From Sphingobium sp. AP50 (GTDB taxonomy: Bacteria; Pseudomonadota; Alphaproteobacteria; Sphingomonadales; Sphingomonadaceae), in the NCBI RefSeq assembly GCF_900109095.1, contig NZ_FNYZ01000002.1:124001-188000 (forward strand): a stretch of DNA of 64,000 nt. Direction: 5' to 3'. Below, piece by piece: positions 15,541 to 23,656 of the stretch. The position numbers were made by a program, and so were the translations under genes. The notes under the pieces are model-generated. The model was not told the DNA's origin, ran no database searches, and was given only the letters and a program-made list of their open reading frames with translations. Within the stretch, counting starts at the first letter, position 1; every line of letters begins with the position of its first letter.

Positions 15541-16968
15541 ATGCCGTCCGGGTCGAGCGACCTCTATGAGAAGCGCAAGGGCGTCTATCCCAAGGCGGTC
15601 GATGGTTTCTATCGCCGCCTGAAATGGGCGATCATGGCGGTGACGCTGGCCATCTATTGGGGCACGCCGTGGATAAGGTGGGATCGCGGGCCTTACGCAC
15701 CCGATCAGGCGGTATTGGTCGATCTGGCGCACCGGCGCTTCTACATGTTCGCGATCGAGATATGGCCGCATGAATTCTATTATGTCGCGGGCCTGCTCAT
15801 CATGGCGGGGATCGGGCTGTTTCTGGTGACGTCTGCGGTGGGCCGGGCCTGGTGCGGCTATGCCTGCCCGCAAACGGTGTGGACCGACCTGTACCAGCAT
15901 GTCGAACGCTTCATCGATGGTGATCGAAACGCACAGATAAGGCTGGCGAAAGCACCTTGGAGCGCGACCAAGATCACACGCCGCTTCGCCAAATGGGGCG
16001 TCTGGCTAGCCATCGCCTTCGCCACCGGCGGTGCATGGATCTTCTATTTCGCCGATGCGCCCGCGCTCAGCCATGATTTCTGGGCAGGCAGCGCCGCGCC
16101 GGTCGCCTATGCCACCGTGGCCGTGCTGACCGCCACGACCCTGCTGCTGGGCGGCTTCATGCGGGAACAGGTGTGCATCTATATGTGCCCCTGGCCGCGC
16201 ATCCAGACCGCCATGCTGGACGAGAAATCACTGGTCGTCACCTACAAGGACTGGCGCGGCGAACAACGCGGCAGTGTCAAGAAGGCGCAGGCCAACCCCG
16301 ACCTGTTCGGCGACTGCATCGACTGCAACCAGTGCGTCGCGGTCTGCCCCACCGGCATCGATATTCGCGACGGGGCGCAGGTCGGCTGCATCACCTGTGC
16401 GCTGTGTATCGACGCTTGCGACAAGGTGATGGCGCAGGTCGGGCGTCCCCGTGGCCTGATCGACTATTGCACGCAGGAGGATGCGGAGGCGGAAAAGCAA
16501 GGCGCTGCCCCCCGGCCCGTCCTCAAGACGCTGCTGCGTCCCCGCACATTGGCCTATGCGGCGGTATGGCTGTCGATCGGCGCGGCGATGCTGTTCGCAC
16601 TGGGCGCGCGCACCCGGATCGACATCGCCGCGCAGCAGGATCGCAACCCCATCTTCGTTCGGCTGTCCGATGGCGCGATCCGCAACGCCTATATGGTCAA
16701 GGTCCGCAATATGGAGGCGCGCCCCCGCCCCGTGACGGTCGCTGTCGAGGGCCTGCCCGGCGCGATGCTGTGGACCGACGCCATGCCGCGCGAACAGGCG
16801 GCAACGACCGTCATCGCCACCGTTCCCGCCGACAGCGTGGCCAAGCTGCGCCTCTTCATCGCCGCCCCGGCGCCCGGACCGCAGCGGCAGGACTTCGCCT
16901 TCACCGTCCGCGCCACCGATCGCGAAGGCGGCGGCGAGCGCGAACCCGCCCGTTTCGAAAGGCCGTAA
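15541..16968 (+). CDS. ccoG: cbb3 oxidase assembly protein CcoG (ferredoxin-type, FixG)
   Basis: An integral membrane protein of about 475 residues with two 4Fe-4S ferredoxin motifs (CIDCNQCVAVCPTG and CITCALCIDACDKV), a third cysteine-rich site (WCGYACPQTVW; CIYMCPWPRIQ) and a C-terminal periplasmic Ig-like domain. Membrane helices flank the cluster region. CcoG is a copper-reducing assembly factor for CuB in cbb3 oxidase. The start at 15541 (MPSGSSDLYEKRKG) or 15535 (MLMPSG...) cannot be separated, because the GGAGGAGGGG site serves both. Confidence 0.94.
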   Translation: MPSGSSDLYEKRKGVYPKAVDGFYRRLKWAIMAVTLAIYWGTPWIRWDRGPYAPDQAVLVDLAHRRFYMFAIEIWPHEFYYVAGLLIMAGIGLFLVTSAVGRAWCGYACPQTVWTDLYQHVERFIDGDRNAQIRLAKAPWSATKITRRFAKWGVWLAIAFATGGAWIFYFADAPALSHDFWAGSAAPVAYATVAVLTATTLLLGGFMREQVCIYMCPWPRIQTAMLDEKSLVVTYKDWRGEQRGSVKKAQANPDLFGDCIDCNQCVAVCPTGIDIRDGAQVGCITCALCIDACDKVMAQVGRPRGLIDYCTQEDAEAEKQGAAPRPVLKTLLRPRTLAYAAVWLSIGAAMLFALGARTRIDIAAQQDRNPIFVRLSDGAIRNAYMVKVRNMEARPRPVTVAVEGLPGAMLWTDAMPREQAATTVIATVPADSVAKLRLFIAAPAPGPQRQDFAFTVRATDREGGGEREPARFERP

Positions 16969-16971
16969 GAC

Positions 16972-17436
16972 ATGCAGACCCGTCCGATCCGTCGCTTCAC
17001 CGGCTGGCATATGACCGGTATATTGGCCGCCTTCTTTGCCGTGGTGATCGCCGTCAATGTTCTGATGGCGACGGTCGCGATCCGCTCCTTCGGCGGCACC
17101 GTAGTCGATAACAGCTATGTCGAGAGCCAGAAGTTCAACCAGTATCTGGCGCAGGCACGGGCGCAGGATCGCCTCGGCTGGAAGGATGATGTGGCACTGG
17201 ACCCCGCACGCCATGTCACGCTGGCGCTGACCGACAACGCAGGCAAACCGATCCACGAGGCTCGCATTACGGCCGTCGCAGAACATCCGCTGGGCCGCGC
17301 GCTCGACATCGCCATCACCTTCCACGAAACCGCACCCGGCCATTATGTCGGCGACCGCGCTTTGCCCGCCGGGCGCTGGCAGTTGCGCGCCGATATCAAC
17401 CATGGTGCGCAGCATCTGTTGCGGGAGGTCTTCTGA
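16972..17436 (+). CDS. ccoH: FixH family cbb3 assembly protein
   Basis: A 154-residue protein with one N-terminal membrane anchor (GWHMTGILAAFFAVVIAVNV) and a periplasmic beta-rich domain (RLGWKDDVALDPARHVTLAL ... GHYVGDRALPAGRWQLRADI) typical of FixH. It supports assembly of CcoN with the other subunits. Three bases separate it from ccoG, and its TGA overlaps the ccoI ATG by one base. Confidence 0.92.
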   Translation: MQTRPIRRFTGWHMTGILAAFFAVVIAVNVLMATVAIRSFGGTVVDNSYVESQKFNQYLAQARAQDRLGWKDDVALDPARHVTLALTDNAGKPIHEARITAVAEHPLGRALDIAITFHETAPGHYVGDRALPAGRWQLRADINHGAQHLLREVF

Positions 17437-19568
17437 TGGCGACCCAGCCTGTCTTGGCCGAGGCCCCTGCCCCGGACAGCATCGAAAGCCTGTTTGCGGT
17501 GCCCACGCTGCACTGTGCGGGTTGCATCGCCAAGATCGAAAATGGCCTGGCCAAAGTGGCAGGGATTGAGGGCGCGCGGGTCAACATGACCGCAAAGCGC
17601 GTCGCCATCCGCCACGATCCCGCGCTAAGCCCGCCGGAACTGAAAGCCGCAATCGCCGCGATCGGCTTCGATGCCGAACCCCTGGCCGACCCCGGCGTGG
17701 ATGTCGCCGCCGACGAAAATCGTGCGCTCATCCGGGCGTTGGCGGTGTCTGGCTTTGCCGCGATGAACATCATGCTGCTGTCGGTGTCGATCTGGTCCGG
17801 CGCGGACGGCGCCACGCGGCAGATGTTCCACTGGCTGTCCGCCCTCATTGCCCTGCCGACGGTCGCTTATGCGGGCCAGCCTTTCTTCCGCTCCGCCTTT
17901 GCCGCCCTGCGACAGGGGCGCACCAATATGGATGTCCCGATCAGCATCGGGGTGCTGCTGACGACGGGGATGAGCCTGTATGAAACGCTGACCGGCGGCC
18001 ATCATGCCTGGTTCGACGGGGCGGTGATGCTGCTCTTCTTCCTGCTGGCGGGCCGGTGCCTGGACAGCATGATGCGCGGGCGGGCACGAGCCGGTGTCGC
18101 CGCCCTGCTGAAGCAGACTGCGCCGGGCGCCATGGTGCTGGATGCGCAGGGCGTTAGCCAGTGGGTGCGCGCCGATGCCCTGCGGCCGGGGATGCATATG
18201 CTGGCCGCCGCCGGGGAACGACTGGCCGCCGACGGGCGCGTAATCGATGGCAATAGCGGTCTGGATATCGCCTTCCTGACCGGGGAGAGCGCGCCGGTGC
18301 GTGTGGGGCCTGGCGACCATGTCCAGGCCGGCGCCCTCAATGTCGACGGGCCGATCGTCGTGGAGGTCACAGCCGCCGGCGTCGATACGGTGATCGCCGA
18401 CATCGCCCGGCTGATGGAGGAAGCGGCACAGGGCAAGTCCCGCTATGTGCGGATCGCCGACCGGGCGGCGCGGCTCTATGCGCCCTGCGTCCATCTGCTG
18501 GCCGCCCTATCCTTCGCTGGGTGGATGATCGCGGGCGCAGGTGTGCATCAGGCGCTGCTGATCGCGGTCGCGGTGCTGCTGATCACCTGCCCCTGCGCGC
18601 TGGGGCTGGCGGTGCCAGCGGCGCAGATCGTGGCATGCGGCGCATTGATGAAGCGCGGCGTGCTGGTGAAGGACGGGTCGGCGCTGGAACGGCTGGCCGA
18701 AGTGGACGAAGCCGTGTTCGACAAGACCGGCACGCTGACGCTGGGCCGCCCTACCCCACATGGCCTCGACCGGCTGGAGCCGCAGGACAAGGCCATAGTG
18801 CTGGCGCTAGCGCGCGGAAGCCGCCATCCGCTGAGCGTCGCGCTGCGGCAGGCGCTGGAGACGGAGGGTGTGATGCCCGCCCCGCTGGAAGATATCCGCG
18901 AACAGGCAGGCGAGGGCATGAGCGGTCACTTCGGCGACGAGGCCGTTTCGCTGGGTCGCCCTCGTAGCCTGATCAGCCTGTTCGATCTGGCCAGTGAATA
19001 TCGGCGTGGCCCGACTGCGACGCTGCTACGCTTCGCAGATTCCCCGCGCCCCGATGCGGTCGAGACGCTGGCCGACCTCAACACCATGGGCGTGACAACC
19101 CTGATCGCCAGCGGCGACCGGCCCGAAGCGCTGGAGGCGATATCCCGCGCCACCGGCACGACCGCGATCGGCCATCTGCGCCCGCAGGACAAGCTGGCGC
19201 TGATCGGCCGACTGAAAGCAGCGGGGCACCGCGTGCTAATGGTGGGTGACGGCCTGAATGACGGACCGGCGCTGGCGGCAGGCCATGCCAGTATGGCCCC
19301 GGCCTCCGCCAGCGACGCCAGCCAGTTGGCCGCCGACGCCGTAATCCTGGGCGACTGGCTGGCCCCGGTGCCGATGGCGGTGCGGGCGGCGCGACGCACC
19401 GTGCGGGTGGTGAAGCAGAATTTTGCGCTGGCGATCGGCTATAATGTCTTTGCCGTGCCGCTGGCGATCCTCGGCCAGGTCACGCCGCTGGTCGCCGCCC
19501 TCGCCATGTCGAGCAGTTCGCTGATCGTCGTCGCCAATGCGCTGCGGCTGAAGGGCGCTGCACGATGA
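17436..19568 (+). CDS. ccoI: Copper-transporting P1B-type ATPase for cbb3 assembly
   Basis: A 710-residue heavy-metal ATPase. The N-terminal metal-binding domain has Cys27-x-x-Cys30 (HCAGCIAK). The transmembrane CPC motif is at about Cys385-Pro-Cys387 (ITCPCALGLAVP), the phosphorylation site is Asp429 (FDKTGTLTLG), a conserved SRHPLSVAL stretch replaces the usual SEHP, and the hinge is VGDGLNDGPAL. It exports Cu+ from the cytoplasm for insertion into the CuB site. Its place between fixH and ccoS identifies it as CcoI/FixI rather than a detoxifying CopA. Confidence 0.96.
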   Translation: MATQPVLAEAPAPDSIESLFAVPTLHCAGCIAKIENGLAKVAGIEGARVNMTAKRVAIRHDPALSPPELKAAIAAIGFDAEPLADPGVDVAADENRALIRALAVSGFAAMNIMLLSVSIWSGADGATRQMFHWLSALIALPTVAYAGQPFFRSAFAALRQGRTNMDVPISIGVLLTTGMSLYETLTGGHHAWFDGAVMLLFFLLAGRCLDSMMRGRARAGVAALLKQTAPGAMVLDAQGVSQWVRADALRPGMHMLAAAGERLAADGRVIDGNSGLDIAFLTGESAPVRVGPGDHVQAGALNVDGPIVVEVTAAGVDTVIADIARLMEEAAQGKSRYVRIADRAARLYAPCVHLLAALSFAGWMIAGAGVHQALLIAVAVLLITCPCALGLAVPAAQIVACGALMKRGVLVKDGSALERLAEVDEAVFDKTGTLTLGRPTPHGLDRLEPQDKAIVLALARGSRHPLSVALRQALETEGVMPAPLEDIREQAGEGMSGHFGDEAVSLGRPRSLISLFDLASEYRRGPTATLLRFADSPRPDAVETLADLNTMGVTTLIASGDRPEALEAISRATGTTAIGHLRPQDKLALIGRLKAAGHRVLMVGDGLNDGPALAAGHASMAPASASDASQLAADAVILGDWLAPVPMAVRAARRTVRVVKQNFALAIGYNVFAVPLAILGQVTPLVAALAMSSSSLIVVANALRLKGAAR

Positions 19569-19708
19569 CCGGCGTCGCTATCCTGATCCCGATTGCGCTC
19601 AGCCTTGGCCTGCTGGGGCTTGGCGCCTTTTTCTGGGCGCTGCGCAATGGCCAGTTCGAGGACGCGGATGGCGCCGCCGTCCGCATCCTGATCGACGAGG
19701 AGGATTGA
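19565..19708 (+). CDS. ccoS: cbb3-type cytochrome oxidase assembly protein CcoS
   Basis: A 47-residue protein (MTGVAILIPIALSLGLLGLG ... RILIDEED) with one membrane helix and an acidic tail, the usual CcoS/FixS layout. It is needed for cofactor insertion into CcoN. It overlaps ccoI by 4 bases and closes the ccoGHIS group. Only seven bases separate its stop from the convergent TetR gene, so no dedicated terminator is visible. Confidence 0.93.
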   Translation: MTGVAILIPIALSLGLLGLGAFFWALRNGQFEDADGAAVRILIDEED

Positions 19709-19715
19709 GGAGAAT

Positions 19716-20372
19716 TTACTCGGCGGAGAGCAGGAAGGCAGCGCACATCTTGCCCAGATCCTGCTTCAGTTCGTCCCAACCGCCTTCCCAGGCGGCGCCG
19801 GTCGCCGATCCGAAGCCCAGATAGCGGGCGATCGCGGCATAGAGGATACGGAAGGTCGAATGCACCGCCCGTTCCGGGTCCGGCTGCAGGATTTCGTCCC
19901 GATGGGCCAGCATCACATTGTGGACCAGATCGGACAATTCGCCATAGCTTTTCTTGCCGGCAGCCGAGACGATGGGATCGGTTGTGGCGCGCAGCATCAT
20001 CGGCCGCATCAGTTCTGCATGATGGCGCAGCGTGTCGGCAATCCCTTCGACCAGCAAAGCCACCAACTGGCGCAGATTTTTCGCCTCTGCTTCCGCCCGC
20101 GCGATCACGGCGCGCTGATCGACCTCCACAGCCTCCAGCACGCGCGCCTGAACGGCGCGGATCAGATCATCCTTGCTATCGAACCGGCAATAGATGGAGC
20201 CGATCGACACCTTGCCGCGCTTGCCGACTTCCTGAAGCGTGAAATCGTCATTGCCGCGTTCGCGCAGCAATTCCTCGGCCGCCGCGATCATCCGTTCGAA
20301 CGAGGCCTGGCTACGCTGCTGGCGCGGGGCACGGGGCGGCGTAAGGCGCAGGGAGGGGGCAGAACCGGTCAC
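19716..20372 (-). CDS. TetR family transcriptional regulator
   Basis: A 218-residue TetR-type regulator starting at GTG 20372 behind GGAGG. The HTH lies at about residues 25-75 (ASFERMIAAAEELLRERGND ... VSIGSIYCRFDSKDDLIRA), followed by an all-helical ligand-binding domain. It lies downstream of the LysR gene on the same strand and 51 bases apart, so the two may be co-transcribed. The ligand and target are not readable from sequence. Confidence 0.9.
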   Translation of the reverse strand: MTGSAPSLRLTPPRAPRQQRSQASFERMIAAAEELLRERGNDDFTLQEVGKRGKVSIGSIYCRFDSKDDLIRAVQARVLEAVEVDQRAVIARAEAEAKNLRQLVALLVEGIADTLRHHAELMRPMMLRATTDPIVSAAGKKSYGELSDLVHNVMLAHRDEILQPDPERAVHSTFRILYAAIARYLGFGSATGAAWEGGWDELKQDLGKMCAAFLLSAE

Positions 20373-20423
20373 GAACCCTCCGTTCCAGTGGGAAGCCCTG
20401 CTGTCAAGGGCAGGTGCGCCCGA

Positions 20424-21284
20424 TCAGTTCCCCGCCGCCAGTATGTCAATCAGCCAGGCGGTCGCTGGATCACGCGCGCTGCGTTCATGCCAAAGCAGCC
20501 AATAGTCGAATCCGGCCACTTCGTCCGGGGCGGGCAGACAGGCAAAGCCATGCGCGTGGGCGAAGCGCTGCGCCGCGCGACTGGGCATGGTCAGGATGAC
20601 ATCGCTGGAGCCGATCAGGTCCGGCGCGGCATAGAAATAGGGCAGCTTCGCCACCACGCGCCGCTCCGCCGCGCGATCGCCCAGGCAGGACTGGACATGG
20701 TCGACGTCCGGATCGCCAACGCTGATGGCGACATGCGGCCAGGCGAAATAGTCGTCCAGTGTGACCGCTTTGCGCGCAGCCAATGGATGATCGGGCCGCA
20801 CGATCAGCGACTGGGTTTCGTGGAACAGATGCCGCGCGTGCGTGACCGACAGATCGGGTTCGAAGCCATAGATGATGAGATCAAGCTCGCCCGAAGCGAG
20901 CCGACGGAACATGTCCTGCGAAAAGGCCGACACATCGATCCGGCACCCCGCCGCCGCCGCGCCGATCGCGGGCAACGCCGGGGACAGGACCGACAAGACG
21001 CCATAGTCGGTCGCGGCGATCCGGAAACTGCGATCCAGCATCGCCGGCGCAAATTCGGGTGGCGCCAGCATCGTCGTGGTCATCGACAGCCAGTCTTCCA
21101 GCGGCTTGGCCAGTTCCACGCCACGCCGCGTCAGCATCATACCCGATCCGGACCGCACCAGCAGCGGGTCGGCCAGCAACTGGCGTAACTGGCCCAGCGC
21201 ACGGCTGACGGTCGGCTGGCTGAGGCCCAGGCGCTGCGCCGCACGGCTGACGCTGCGAGTCTGGAGCAGGATGCTGAGCGTCAC
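20424..21284 (-). CDS. LysR family transcriptional regulator
   Basis: A LysR-type regulator of 286 residues if started at GTG 21284. The N-terminal winged HTH (SVSRAAQRLGLSQPTVSRAL) is followed by an effector-binding domain (FRIAATDYGVLSVLSP...). The frame continues upstream as IKPIDLNLLVTLSILLQ, the normal LysR N-terminus, but the expected ATG is ATC (21309-21311) and an in-frame stop precedes it. GTG 21284 has no ribosome site, whereas GGGGAAG sits five bases before the ATC. The gene follows DUF3325 by 14 to 41 bases and may belong to the iron operon. Confidence 0.88.
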   Translation of the reverse strand: MTLSILLQTRSVSRAAQRLGLSQPTVSRALGQLRQLLADPLLVRSGSGMMLTRRGVELAKPLEDWLSMTTTMLAPPEFAPAMLDRSFRIAATDYGVLSVLSPALPAIGAAAAGCRIDVSAFSQDMFRRLASGELDLIIYGFEPDLSVTHARHLFHETQSLIVRPDHPLAARKAVTLDDYFAWPHVAISVGDPDVDHVQSCLGDRAAERRVVAKLPYFYAAPDLIGSSDVILTMPSRAAQRFAHAHGFACLPAPDEVAGFDYWLLWHERSARDPATAWLIDILAAGN

Positions 21285-21324
21285 AAGCAGATTGAGGTCG
21301 ATGGGTTTGATAGCGGCTTCCCCG

Positions 21325-21642
21325 TCAGGTCGCCGTCAACAACAGGCCAATGGCCGCGACCGGTACGGCCAATCCATAAGCAAGACGTGGTCGCCAGGAC
21401 ATCAGCAGCACCAACGCCGCGCCACTGATGCATAGCTGGCCGATCCAGGCGACCACGCCCAGCCCCGCGCCAAAGCGCAACACAGCCACGATCGCCGCCA
21501 GCCCCAGCAGCATCCAGCCGGACCAGCGTGCCACCGAAGGCGAGGGTAGCATCGGCAAAGGTGGCGACGGCCGGTACTTCTTCACAGCCAGCGCCAGACT
21601 GGCGAGCGCGGCATAGCCGATCAGGCCGGTTTCAAGCGACAT
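21325..21642 (-). CDS. DUF3325 family small membrane protein
   Basis: A 105-residue hydrophobic protein with three probable membrane segments (TGLIGYAALASLALAVKKY; GWMLLGLAAIVAVLRFGAGL; a C-terminal helix ending GLLLTAT). The gene overlaps the PepSY gene by 11 bases. The order DUF3649-PepSY-DUF3325 next to a TonB siderophore receptor is a recurrent layout in proteobacteria, which suggests a role in iron-siderophore handling at the inner membrane. No biochemical function is known to me. Confidence 0.85.
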   Translation of the reverse strand: MSLETGLIGYAALASLALAVKKYRPSPPLPMLPSPSVARWSGWMLLGLAAIVAVLRFGAGLGVVAWIGQLCISGAALVLLMSWRPRLAYGLAVPVAAIGLLLTAT

Positions 21643-23254
21643 CGACAGTCTCCCGCGCGACGGGTGCCAAGGGGGTCGGCGGCGGGGTCATCACCCGCCG
21701 CTTGCGCACCGGCGCCGCCTTGACCCGCGTGGCGCGCCAGGCACCAAAGGCCAGCAGCGCGCCGATCGCGATCATGGCCGCATCGAACGACAAGAACAGC
21801 GTGTCGCCGCTGCGCAGGCTGGCGAACAGGCCGCGATCGGTGGTCACGCTATTGACCAGCGGCAGCGACAGGAAAGCAGCGGCCGACAGCGTCAGCGCCT
21901 CCGGCCAGGCGTGGCGGACCGGGCGCAGCAGCATCAATGCCGCCAGCCCGAACCAGGTCCAGTACATCGCCTTCACCTCCAGCACCTCGCGCCCCGGCAG
22001 GTCGGCCGGGATCAGCCGGTTGGCCAGCAGGAAGGCCGCCATGCCGACCGGGAGACAGGCGATGGCGCTGATGTTCAGCCGCTCTACCAGACGGAAGCCG
22101 AAGAAGGGCCTGGCTCCCGGCTTGCGCCGCTTGGCGGTCCAGAGCAGCAGGCCGGTGCCGACCATCGCCGCGCCGGTCAGGCCGAGCAGGAAATAGATCC
22201 AGCGCAGCACTGGCCCGGCAAAATTGCCCAGATGAAGCCCCAGCATCACCCCGGCCGTCGCGATCGCCGCGCCCGGCGCAGGCGAGGCCGACAACTTCCG
22301 GCCGGTCGCTCCCGAGTAAGTGATGGAGGCCCCGCGTGCGTTGAGCTGATCGGCGCTGCTGCGCAGGATCGTCACCGTCGCGGCGGCATCATTGGGATTG
22401 CGGATGACGATCGTGCGGGGACGGCCGCCCTGCCATTCGCGCGCGGCGGCGTCCACCATCGGTCCGATCGGTGCGAGCGGTACGGCGCGGCCCGACGCCG
22501 GATCATCGGCATCGCGGCCATAGGCTTCGGCAAAAAAACCGGTGGGCTTGGCGTAATTGGCGACTGCGGGCCAGGGCATGTACATCACGACCAATGTGAT
22601 CAGCCCGGTATAGGTGATCATCGCATGGAAGGGCAGCGCCAGCACCGCCGAGACATTATGCGCGTCGAGCCAGCTACGCTGCCCCTTGTTCCAGCGCAGC
22701 ATGAAGAAGTCCGCGAAGAAACGCTTGTGCGTCACCACGCCCGAAATGATCGCCGCCAGCATGAAGATGGCGCAAAGCCCCGCCAGCCAGCGTCCCCAGG
22801 GATGGGGCAATTGAAGCTGGAAATGGAAGCGATAGAAATGCTCGCCCCCGCGCGTTTCCCGCGCCGTCACGGCTTCGCCGCTGGTCGGGTCGAGGCGGAT
22901 TTCCGGGCGACGCGGCGCTGGTGGTGCCTTGGGATCGGGATTGGGGCGGGCGAGCGCGAAGATGCGGGTTTCCACCGTGCGATCGTCGGGCAGGTAGATA
23001 TACCATTGTTCATCGTCGGGCGATGTCGCCTGCATATGCGCGACCGCGCTTTCCGCCGCTTGCCGGGGCGTCACCGGTGCCAATCGCAGTTCGGGCTGCA
23101 TCCAGCGGGTGATTTCCGGCCGGAAATAGCTGGCCGTGCCGGTCAGGAACATGGCGAACAATATCCAGCCCGCCAGCAGCCCCAGCCAGGTGTGAATCCA
23201 CGCCATCGACTGGCGCAGGCCCCGCGCGCCGTCCGCCTCCTTCGCCTTGCTCAT
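21632..23254 (-). CDS. PepSY-associated TM helix protein (PiuB-like)
   Basis: A 540-residue inner-membrane protein with the PepSY-TM layout. An N-terminal helix with conserved His (SMAWIHTWLGLLAGWILFAM) is followed by a periplasmic segment (FRPEITRWMQPELRL...), helices with HNVSAVLALPFHAMITYTG, a large second periplasmic loop, and C-terminal helices (LGLHLGNFAGPVLRWIYFLL). Conserved histidines in the helices suggest heme or electron transfer, as proposed for reductive iron release from siderophores. It is coupled to the upstream DUF3649 gene by a 4-base overlap. Confidence 0.92.
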   Translation of the reverse strand: MSKAKEADGARGLRQSMAWIHTWLGLLAGWILFAMFLTGTASYFRPEITRWMQPELRLAPVTPRQAAESAVAHMQATSPDDEQWYIYLPDDRTVETRIFALARPNPDPKAPPAPRRPEIRLDPTSGEAVTARETRGGEHFYRFHFQLQLPHPWGRWLAGLCAIFMLAAIISGVVTHKRFFADFFMLRWNKGQRSWLDAHNVSAVLALPFHAMITYTGLITLVVMYMPWPAVANYAKPTGFFAEAYGRDADDPASGRAVPLAPIGPMVDAAAREWQGGRPRTIVIRNPNDAAATVTILRSSADQLNARGASITYSGATGRKLSASPAPGAAIATAGVMLGLHLGNFAGPVLRWIYFLLGLTGAAMVGTGLLLWTAKRRKPGARPFFGFRLVERLNISAIACLPVGMAAFLLANRLIPADLPGREVLEVKAMYWTWFGLAALMLLRPVRHAWPEALTLSAAAFLSLPLVNSVTTDRGLFASLRSGDTLFLSFDAAMIAIGALLAFGAWRATRVKAAPVRKRRVMTPPPTPLAPVARETVDVA

Positions 23255-23559
23255 GGCCGTGGTCCCATCAGCCAGAGCAGCGCGACCGAGATCAGCGCGC
23301 TGCCCCAGATGACCGCCGCAACACGCAGCAGTCGCGATTCATGGAAGGCCCACAGCGCCAGCAGCGCATAGATCAGGAAGGAGAGGATCATGCCCCAGGC
23401 GGTCGCCTCCACCCGCGCGATCGGCAGCGATCGCGCCAGCAGCGAAGCCAGCCCGGATGCAGCGGCATAGCCGCCCGCCAACGCCGTCAGGCAGCGCGCG
23501 GTCATGGCGAAAGCGCGCCACGGCGCGCGCCGGGACGGTGTCAAACGTTCAGTCTTCAT
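23251..23559 (-). CDS. DUF3649 family small membrane protein
   Basis: A 102-residue protein with a basic N-terminus and three hydrophobic segments (CLTALAGGYAAASGLASLLA; ATAWGMILSFLIYALLALWA; VAAVIWGSALISVALLWLM). AGGAGCGC precedes the ATG. It is the first gene of the iron-linked inner-membrane operon and is transcribed away from the TonB receptor; the Fur-like palindrome lies 57 bases upstream. Confidence 0.85.
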   Translation of the reverse strand: MKTERLTPSRRAPWRAFAMTARCLTALAGGYAAASGLASLLARSLPIARVEATAWGMILSFLIYALLALWAFHESRLLRVAAVIWGSALISVALLWLMGPRP

Positions 23560-23615
23560 GCGCTCCTCTGCACGGCGATTGCCTTGCCTCTAACGGATGC
23601 GCCGTCTAGTAGCAA

Positions 23616-23644
23616 TTGCGAATCGTTATTATTATCATTCGCAA
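23616..23644. promoter_or_regulatory. Fur-like operator between DUF3649 and the siderophore receptor
   Basis: Perfect 8-base arms TTGCGAAT/ATTCGCAA flank an AT-rich centre (CGTTATTATTATC) that resembles Fur-box ATAAT triplets. It sits between two divergent iron-uptake units, 13 bases before the receptor start and 57 bases from the DUF3649 start, so one bound regulator could repress both. The AT-rich core stands out in GC-rich DNA. Confidence 0.7.
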
Positions 23645-23656
23645 CAGGGGGAATTT

